A stretch of DNA of 64,000 bases from Stercorarius parasiticus. Lineage: Eukaryota > Chordata > Aves > Charadriiformes > Stercorariidae. Position numbers and translations under genes: made by a program. The stretch covers positions 187,690-251,689 of the forward strand of contig VWZL01001295.1 in assembly GCA_013396915.1 (NCBI GenBank). Reading direction: 5' to 3'. Positions within the stretch are counted from its first letter, which is position 1, and every line of letters starts with the position of its first letter. Of this stretch, positions 13,792-23,000 are shown in pieces. The notes below the pieces were generated by a model, which was given only the letters and a program-made list of their open reading frames with translations, was not told the DNA's origin and did no database searches.

Positions 13792-13891
13792 AAACAAAGG
13801 CTTATTGGAGCTGTTTCTGCTCAACTTTCCACAGTCTCTTTTCATGTCACTCTGGAATCAGATTTTTCAAGAAATACTGTGAGAAAAAAAG

Positions 13892-13940
13892 AATAATAAT
13901 AATAATAATTATAATAATAATAATAATTATAATAATAAAA
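13892..13940. repeat. AAT microsatellite just after the CASTOR2 stop
   Basis: About 16 AAT units with two small interruptions, ending 27 bp from the stop codon. In the transcript it reads as an ATT run. It makes the long isoleucine stretch of a spurious plus-strand reading frame. Confidence 0.92.
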
Positions 13941-13967
13941 AGCATCTGGAACCAGCTCAGAAGATTT

Positions 13968-14033
13968 CTAATGCTTTTCAGCTTGACTGACTTGGAGTGC
14001 ATTGACCACACCGTTTATATTTTCTTCAGGTAC
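13968..14033 (-). CDS. CASTOR2: CASTOR2 exon 9, C-terminal exon with stop
   Basis: This 66-nt coding part encodes VPEENINGVVNALQVSQAEK plus a final His and the stop TAG (13970-13968). The acceptor is CTTGCAG|GTA, preceded by TA-poor sequence without a strong polypyrimidine run. The C-terminus ending in AEKH is diagnostic for CASTOR2. Two conservative changes from the human sequence I remember are Val for Ile and Gln for Lys. The intron to exon 8 is 4614 bp, the longest of the six complete introns. The 3' UTR continues from 13967 downwards. Confidence 0.95.
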   Translation of the reverse strand, partial: VPEENINGVVNALQVSQAEKH

Positions 14034-17000
14034 CTGCAAGAAAACAAAAAGAAAGGTCACGCTTAGCAAAAGCCAGGGAGGGACGACAAGGAAAGGAGAT
14101 GCAGGAGATAAAGGCAGAACAGTCCTAAGGAGCCAGGTACTTTGCTGTTGGACATCTGAACTCCACTGTGAAAGGCCTACATCTACAAGAGACACTCTCT
14201 GGTTCAAAGGTGTTAACCCATGGTACCCCTAGGAGCAAACCTTGTAAGTGAGACCTGACTGGTTTGCTCTCTGTATGGTGCCTGCTGGTGGGGAGGCAAC
14301 TGGTTTGGGGTTTTTCCTTTCCTTCTCCTCTTCCTCTTCCCTCCTTTCCCTTCCTTTTTTTGGTAAAGCATTTGTATGCCAGAAGCTTGCCCATCCAAGG
14401 TGCCTGTGCCAATGGATTTGTGTGGCTGCCAAAGGGCCCCATGAGGCTCTGTGGAGCATCCTGCAGGTTTGGGACCTATAAGTGTCGGTAGGGGGACCAC
14501 ATTGGGTGACAGGGAGACATGTCCATCAAAGGAAGAAGAGAACTGCCAGTCTGCTCAGGGTGGGGGGTCCCAAATCGTGTGGCGTAGCACCTGAGCTTTC
14601 TTATCCAGTCAAGTGATGAGACTTAACCATAGAAGTTTGTCAGCGACATGGACCGTGGGATTGAGTGCACTCTCAGCAAGTTTGCCGACAACAGCAAGCT
14701 GTGCGGCACAGTCAACAGGCTGGAGGGAAGGGATGCCATCCAGAGGGACCTGGACAGGCTGCAGAGGTGGGCCCGTGTGAACCTCACGAAGTTCAACCAG
14801 GCCAAGCGCAAGGTACTGCACCTGGGTCCTGGCAATCGCAGCCACAAATACAGGCTGGGCCGAGAATGGCTTGAGAACAGCCCTGAGGAGAAGGACTTGG
14901 GGATATTGGTTGATGAGAAGCTCAACACGAGCCAGTGATGTGCACTGGCAGCCCAGAGGGCCAACCACATCCCGGGCTGCATCCCCAGCAGCGTGGGCAG
15001 CAGGGCGAGGGGGGGGATTCTGCCCCTCTGCTCTGCTCAGGCGAGACCCCCCTGCGGTGCTGCCTCCAGCTCTGGGGCCTCAGCACAGGAGAGACACGGA
15101 GCTGTTGGAGCGGGGCCGGAGGAGGCCACGGAGATGATCAAAGGGCTGGAGCCCCTCTGCTGNNNNNNNNNNNNNNNNNNNNNNNNNNNNNNNNNNNNNN
15201 NNNNNNNNNNNNNNNNNNNNNNNNNNNNNNNNNTAGAGAATCTTTAAGGTCCCTTCAAACCCAAAGCATTCTATGATTCTACAAAGTCCATACACAAAAT
15301 TATTAGTGGGTGTCTTTTCACACTTACTGCAAGAAAAACCCCTTGTAACAGAAGATGCAAAAGATCTCAGAGCGACTGTCATCAGTAGAAAAGAATATCA
15401 GAAGCGAACGTACATCAGACAGGAAAGAGGTGTCTGACCATTACACAAACTCAAAGATGACACTCAGGGGACAGGTAGGTAACAGCTCTTGGCAAGTGGA
15501 AAAGGGACTGGGGGAAAAATAAATTATCTGTGAGCTGCTGCAAGCAGCCAAAACAATTAATGTTAAGTAAGTTGAAGAAGGGACTGTCTCCTCTGTGAGG
15601 TATTTGAGTCCTTGGCCAGGGGCACAATACCTGGATTCACTGGATGCCCTCCAGAACTCAGACAGTGGAAATACAACTGGACTGTGATTTTCTGCAACTT
15701 TTTAACAAAACTGAGGAAAAAGCCCCACGAGAAACAACGAGAAAAACTTTCAATTTTCCATTGGGAAGATGGAGTAGGAGTATCTAACTCTGATGATGTG
15801 TGAACAAAAGTCAGCTGGCAAAGGAAGGAAATAATCCTAAAACATACAGCAAATTCTTCTACGTTGAACACTGCACTGGAAGAAGCTGGATGACTCTTTG
15901 CCACTCCAGAAGATAATGAGAAATGACATAGGAATCAGTTCTGCAAAGCACGTTTTCTTAGCCAGCCCTAGCAGATGAAGAGCAGGTCTCTCCACACTCT
16001 CCTTCAGTGTGGCACAGAAGCAGGAGGAAGCAGAACTGGCCAGTTCTGGCCCATGGACCCACCTCCTCACTTATACACAGTGGGCTGATCCTTCATCCAC
16101 TGCAGAACGCTCGACTCCCTTAACGTCAAGGAAACAGTATCAATCATACTGCAAATGTTTGGGTCGGGTTTTCTCCAGGACAGATGTGCAAACAGTTTTG
16201 ATTTGTAGGACACATCCTAGTTTGACACCAGCAGAGAAGTCCTACCCCTCTCTGCCCCGTAGAAAAGAGCCCTATCGCAGGGCAGCTGGTACAACGTTCA
16301 CTTGTCAGCTAGACGGCACATCAAAGCATCTACTGTGAAGGGAAAAGCAAAGTTCCAAACTATGTCTCAGACCTAGCTTCAGCCTCATTAGATGCGAAAT
16401 GCTGGTGAAGAAGAGCAAAGTACCTCTGAGCATGAGGCAGCAAGAGCAGAGCACCTGGAAAAGGGACTCCTCTCACTTGCTCTCTCTAGAGGGAGCTGGA
16501 AACCATAGCTCTCTCCATTCCAACCTTACATCACCCAGGGGACAACACCAGAGACCTGGAGGTTCCCATCTCAGTGTTGTCTCCCAAAGGGATTTCTTCT
16601 CAAGCACAGGTCCTGATTTCCAGGGCAAACTTCTACAGCTATGGCACTGCACGAAGACCTGAGTATTAACATCCAGGTCAAAGAAAAAAATTAAGCAACA
16701 AAACCACCTTAAGATGCACAGGAGAAAAAAGATGAGGTCAAAGGGAACAATAAGCTTTTATTGTTGACAATAAGTACTGAACAACCTTATTAAACAAAGG
16801 GAGGATGTAGAGAAGGGATTCAAGATGCACTTAGACCTTGAGAAATGTCACTAGAAGTCAAGCTGCTTGGGTAGCAAAGTTAAGGAGAACATGACAACAC
16901 CTAGGTCAGGGTCTTAGCCAACAAAACCAATGGAGAGCCAGCAAGCACACAGCCCAGCCACCACTCCCGGCGCAAAGTCAAGCAAAGCAGGGCTTGAAAT

Positions 17001-20000
17001 GCACCTTCCACATGGTGGAAGGATTTTACAGCTAGACTAGCACTGTCCAGATGAAAAAGCTTTTAAAACCGTAAGAAAAGAAGACAGCAAGAAGCAAGGA
17101 AAATGCTAAAATACTGATTTGAGGAAGGAAGATCCGCAGACCTTAATGCATGGCCCAAATAATACCCTGCCAGCTGCTTGGAGGCAGGGATCTGCCAGGC
17201 TCGGATGCAGGAGGATGAGACACTTCTAAGAGGCGGAGCTGCCTGCAGAGTCATCACAATTGTATGGCACAAGTTTTAAGTAAAATATCTATTTTAACTG
17301 ACAGGGCTTGGCTCTCCAGATATCACTTGACAACTAGAAGCACTCTGCACCTTGTGCTCTGCCCAGAAAGCATGCACCTGGGGCCACAACAACAGGGAGG
17401 AATGTGAGGCAAAGCTAACAGTATTGATTTTAAAATGGTGTTTTATTAGCTTATCTTATCAGCGCAGTTAATATTCAAGAAAATAAGACAAACATATAAA
17501 ACACTTTGACCTTTGCTATCTGGATAAATATTTACTTTTACTCTTTACACACATGACCTGTACGCTGCAAATGGTTCACACCAACTGTGAAAAACCGAAG
17601 TAATTAGCTGAAAAAAAACCCACCTTGAACTCATTGGAGCTTTTAAAGGTGAAAAGTAGGGCCTGGGCAGTGAATTTACAGTGATGAAAGGATGAGTATA
17701 ATGCAATAAAGGGCACATTTAAGAAAAAAAAAACCAAAAGCACAAAGCAGCTGAGCTTGGTTAGTGCATGGGCTACTGACTCCCTCCCTCAGGACTTGGG
17801 GAACGGGCTCCAAGTCAAATGCCATCCTGTTTGTGGCTACAGGCGTAACAATTCTCCCTTTTTGGGCAAATTATTTATTTTTGAGGATGTCCTATACAAC
17901 CAAGGAAGAGCAGAGGTAGACTTAATGCCTAGAAGGTAAAATATCCGCCAGTATAAAAGAGAAGAGAGCTCTGTACGATCGGCAAGCCCCTCATGCTGAT
18001 GACTGTGCTGCAACTGCTACTCAGGAAAACAAACACGGCAACACCCTCCTCTGCTTCACAATCACCTTCCCTTGCTGTGCTGCCAATTATTGCTCTTTTA
18101 TCAAAGGCCTACACCATGAGGAAGAGGATGCAGAGCTAGTCAGGACTCGCAGATGGGTCTCAAAACGCAATGGTTAGGGCCATGTGGGTACCAAGAGATG
18201 AAGGCAGGGATCTGGTATTGGGAGACTTTCCGAAATAGTTCCCATATGCAAAGGCACCCTCCCAAGAGCCTGCAGCGTCCGACTACACTTGCAGGAAAAC
18301 AGAGAGGGTTTGTGGCTGTTTCTAATAAAAGACAGTGACACAGTGGAAGAGACTGCTCAGGGAGGTATGAAGTCTCCATCATCACAGGTCTTTAAGGACT
18401 GAGACCAGCCCTTTGCAAGAATGACACTCCCTAATGCTGTTTTGCCTTGGGGTAGGGCTGGGCTTGGTTCAGGAGCCTCTGACCCAGGGCACCTGACAGC
18501 CAAGAGGCTGGAAAGAGGTATCTGCTAGGCTACGTCAGAGCCAAGGCACTCCAACAAGCTCTTGAGATGGGAAATTATGTTCTCATCATGAGTTTTCTCC
18601 CAGGGAAAAGATCTCCCCTATTTCAAAGAAGCTGTCTTGATACTCACCAACGCGTGATCAAACTTAAAAGTACTGATGTAGTAGGCTGGGATGTCAGCTG
18701 CAGCCAAAGGCTCAGAAATCTGAGCGACAATTCCACATTCATCTGTGGGGGAGACAAAAACTCAGTCATTGCCTGAAGGGCACCTGTCAGTCTTGCATTC
18801 CTGGGTCTCACCAGTTCTGTGCACATACAGGAAGGAGTTTGTCTTCTTAAACTCCAATCAGAAGGGATCTCTGTGGTAAAACGTGTTCTTTCTCACAGAA
18901 TCAGGCTCTTTGGGCCACAACGATACATTGCACATTTGATTTTATTGCCTTCTTTTTGTTACAGAGAAACGTAAATCCCCCAAAGGCACAAAACATTAGA
19001 ACTGGAATGATTTTCAGAGGTCCAAAGAAAGGCAATTAATGACATTCAGGAAGGAAGCACCAAAGACAGTCTCGTATACCCTTAATCTCTATTTTTCTCT
19101 TTAGTTGTTGCTATTAAACACTTCGCCCTGCATCTCTGAGAGAGGAGATACTGACCTGCTGGTTGGCCTGGACACACTGTTGGTTCCTAGACCACCATAG
19201 CCCCTGAGACAGGATTTCATGCCACTTAAAAAGGTTCCCCTGTCCTGTTCATGGCACATCAATGGTACATTGTTTCCAGATGAAATCTGAGTTTCCCTGA
19301 TCCAAATTGAACATTTCAACTTGATTCTAAGCTAACATATTTAAACAGCGCACATTTAGGGGGCTGGCAGTTGTCCTGATGTCCCATCAATGACATGTAC
19401 CATGCCACTTCTACATATTTTGCCTCTAAGATGCAAAAAGAGAAGGTGCATGAAAATTTCCTTCTTGCTACTTTTGTTTGTCTGGCGTAGAAGTAGCAAT
19501 GAAATATAAAAATTAGCCAAACATTCTTCAGAAATGTTCTTTGAAGCCTGTATTTTGTAACTCTTTCAGAGACCATGGGAAGGAGCCCCAGTATCTTCTG
19601 AAAATTGGGCCTTTGTTGCGGTATTCAGATCGGACTCCTTAAAATTACAGGGGATATAAAAATAACAAGAACGCTTCCACAGATGTGAAGCATTTACTCT
19701 GTGTTACTTAGGTCCAATATTCTTTTCAGCAGAGAAAATATTTGCAGCACTGGATGTGAAACAGGTCCATGAACAGGACTCCCACTTGGACTGCTATAAA
19801 TCTATACTAAACCTACTGAAGCCAAAGAGTTGCCCGAAGACTGCACTGGAGTACAGCATGCTTTCTGACCACTGATTTCAGTAATCTACAGTGCATTCCC
19901 ATGCTGCCTCTTTGTCCACTTTTTCTCTTTAGAGACCCAGCTGTAGCTACCTCCAAAGTCCAGCAGATGAATGCAACTTAGACAGAGCTGTCAAGCATGT

Positions 20001-23000
20001 AACACTTTAAAAAGTATATTTAGAAGTCTGCCTAGGTAGGAGTCAGACTCCTTCTGTTGGAAAATCTCAGCTTGCAAAGTCATGTTAAGCTGCTGGCTCT
20101 TACAAAGCCTCAGATGGATTTTTCCATCATCCTTGAAGGCCCTGAGGCAAGTGACTACCTGTGCACCAACTGATCCCCCAAATGGTTACCTACCGAAGCC
20201 AAGAGGCTGCCCACCAATCCGCACCATCTTCCAGAGTTCACCAGATGCACTTGTAAACAACAAATTATTAGGAAATCTGTAAAAGAAAAGGAAGACCAAA
20301 CGTGGCAATTAAAACGCAGCAGCGTGTCAGATTCTGTCTGCAGGGATGCTGCTGCTCCTGTATCCCTGCGCTGCTTGAAGTCAACAATAGCTGTGGCGGC
20401 GGCAGCTCAGCGAAACTGAGCAAACTCCAGGCAGCTGGGACAGATGCACCTGCCTGCCCCTCCAGATGCCCATGGTAAACCAGCATCTGACGCGGGAAGT
20501 GTGCACAGGCACTCAGAGAGGTATGGAAAAAGATTTCTAAGAAACAGGCCATGCCCCAGCTTTACAAAGGTCGAGACCATTAATCTGAAGGCTTGATTTG
20601 AGCTGTGTTTAGAAAAACCTAGGGATGAAATATTTTCCTTACCTCTCTCTTTGGCATGTGAACCACTGGTTTTGTGTCTGAGCATCATCAGTGCTTTTTG
20701 TCATGCCTTCCCTGGGAGGTCCCTGGGATCCCTGCAGAGATCCCCATTTCTTAGCAGGGGAAAGAAGACCAGTGGCTACGAGACTTGCCCAAGGCCACGC
20801 AGGCAGTCTGTGAGAGACGGAATTGGCCGCCCGGGTTCCCCAAGCACCAGGCTGCTGCTCCAACCCTCTAGCCTCTCCTGAAGGCAGACAGGTTTACTCC
20901 AATTAAGGTCGAAGAAACTTTCAAGAGGGCAATTAACAGTTTGCAAAACAAGTCCCTAGGGCAGGCAAGAACCAAAACCAAACACTGCGCTGTGTGTCAA
21001 AAGCAAATCTATGCACTGTGTCTCAGCACAGCATCCCGTCTAGCCTCCAGACCTCAGAGACTTCTGTGATGCGAGGCTACAGAAGTACACACACACAAAC
21101 AGGCTGATATTTGCTCCCTGGCTGACTTTCACCTTGCCAGACAAACGAGTCGCGGGCTCCGGCTGCACAGGGATGACTCAGTACATTACCATCACAATGA
21201 GAATCCACACCAAGCCCAGCCATGTGTAAAAGCAAAGCGGGATGACAGCAGCACTGATATCCCCACCCTACTTTTGGCCTTTAGCAGTTAAACTTCAACC
21301 ACGTACACCACATTTTTTTTTGGTTTTGCTCTTAAGAGCACAACTAATGAATAGTGGAATAAAAACTTCAGAATAATTTTGATCCAGTGCTCCTCTTTCG
21401 AAAGTGAGATAACCCTACATTGGCTTGTGATTTCACTGAGGGCTTGGACAGACAAGCCCAAAATTCAGGAGCTGGAACTAACATGCCAGACTTCACTCAG
21501 AAAAGTAACAGGGTGTGACACCCACAAAATGAGGCTCCCAAGAATTAACATGGAGGAGCTTAAGCTGCTTCCTGCTGTTTTGAGAACATCCCAGGTGCTT
21601 TTTTGGGGTCCAGGAGACCCTAAGACCAAAGCTCACCTCTGCTGTGTCTGGACATCCATGACCAAGGAGATGTAACCCTCAATGAGAGAAAAGGAGAAAA
21701 ACCGAATATGTCCCGAGTCTTCGTTGCCCACCACTGAGTCTTTTACTCTGAAGAAAGGGAAGAGAACAGCATTAACTGTGGCTAGAAGAACAAAGGAAGG
21801 CTTTTAAAGTAGATATAGCCAGTGAAACCAGAAATGTTCATACACTGACTTAGGGAAGTGACACTGAGTCCTGTCACATTATACTGCCTTTTATTTTTTT
21901 TGATTTTGCAAGGGCAAAAAATGCCAGTCCCCACAATGAATAAAACTCTCCCATCCCTGCCCCAAGGTCTTCTCACGAGAGGCTGTGGGCCAGGAGCTGC
22001 AGACACTGATGGGCAGCAGCACATCCTGCGGTCATATGTGGATATGTAGCACATTGACCACATTGGTACTCTTAGCTCAAATCTGAAAAGGCTCAGCTTT
22101 CCAAAGCCAGCGGATATCTTTGGGCACCCTCAATCTCCTACTTGGCTTCCACCTGTCAGGACAACCCTCTTGAGCCTGTGAAACCTCCCTCCCTAAGCGC
22201 ACAGCACCGCAGCAGCATAAGGCCACAGCAGATCCCTGGGCATCCTGGAGGAACAATGTGAATTTGTGCCTCCAGACGCCGGCAACACCTCCCCCAGGAG
22301 CCCGTCTCCCTGCTGGGACCTACCCATTGGAGTAAAACATGACATCCATTAGGAGTGTAGCAACAGTGGGAAGGGTATCTGGATCCAGGCTGGTGACGCA
22401 GAACATATTACTCGGACTGGAAAGGGGATGAATGACAGGCCTCTGAACTGAAAGAGACACACACAGACACACACAACCATGAAGCCATGTCTGCAGCAGG
22501 TTCACGTCCCACCATACGTGTTATCCATGCACCAGCAGCGGCCGCAGAGAAAACTGACAGTGTTTGTAAGAAAGTTCCTCTTCGCTGAAGCCCTGCTGGT
22601 TCTCAGACAGGGACTTGCTCTTGCGATGTCCTCCCTGGGGTACAGGGTGAGACCATCCCCAGTACCCTGCCCTGCATGGGGCACAGGTCAGCTCTCGGCT
22701 TGTAGGGGTTTTCAGGACATTGGGTGCAGCCACGTGAGACAAGGGGCGAGGTAAAGGAGGTGGCAACACAAACTGAAAAGTAGAAATAAATTCGGGCTTC
22801 CACCATTTAAAAGGCAGGGCTATGGAGGGCACTTCTCCAGCTGTGGTTGCTGGCAGCACACCTTCTCTTTTCTCTCCTTTCTGAGGGTCGATTTTGCCAT
22901 AATATCTACAAAAACCAAAAACCAGCTGACAGGCAGCGGCTTGGCAAAATTGTTTGCAGGCAGTAGCTGAGAAACAGCCAGTATTTAGGCATGCACACAA

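Larger units (their letters stand above)
3095..13967 (-). other. CASTOR2: Probable long 3' UTR of CASTOR2
   Basis: No exon of another gene and no splice structure was recognised between the stop codon and the AATAAA cluster near 3115-3225. Long 3' UTRs are plausible for this gene, but I cannot demonstrate transcription from sequence. If the whole interval is UTR, it is about 10.9 kb, including a 583-bp solo LTR inserted antisense. An earlier possible AATAAA on the same strand is at 5781-5786. The open reading frames in this interval have no recognisable domains. The true end could also be anywhere closer to the stop. Confidence 0.4.
14034..18647 (-). other. CASTOR2: CASTOR2 intron 8
   Basis: A 4614-bp intron with canonical ends. 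It contains a polypyrimidine tract, a truncated CR1 copy with an assembly gap, and an older CR1 relic near its 5' end on the transcript. Between 15290 and 18330 I recognise nothing. Confidence 0.9.

Noticed and set aside
13464..14066. 200-codon plus-strand open frame
   Set aside because: It contains long isoleucine runs that are the translation of the two AAT microsatellites, and it overlaps CASTOR2 exon 9 on the other strand.
14648..14938. Open frame resembling a reverse transcriptase
   Set aside because: Not a host gene: it is the C-terminal remnant of CR1 ORF2, broken by a stop, and is reported as part of the mobile element.
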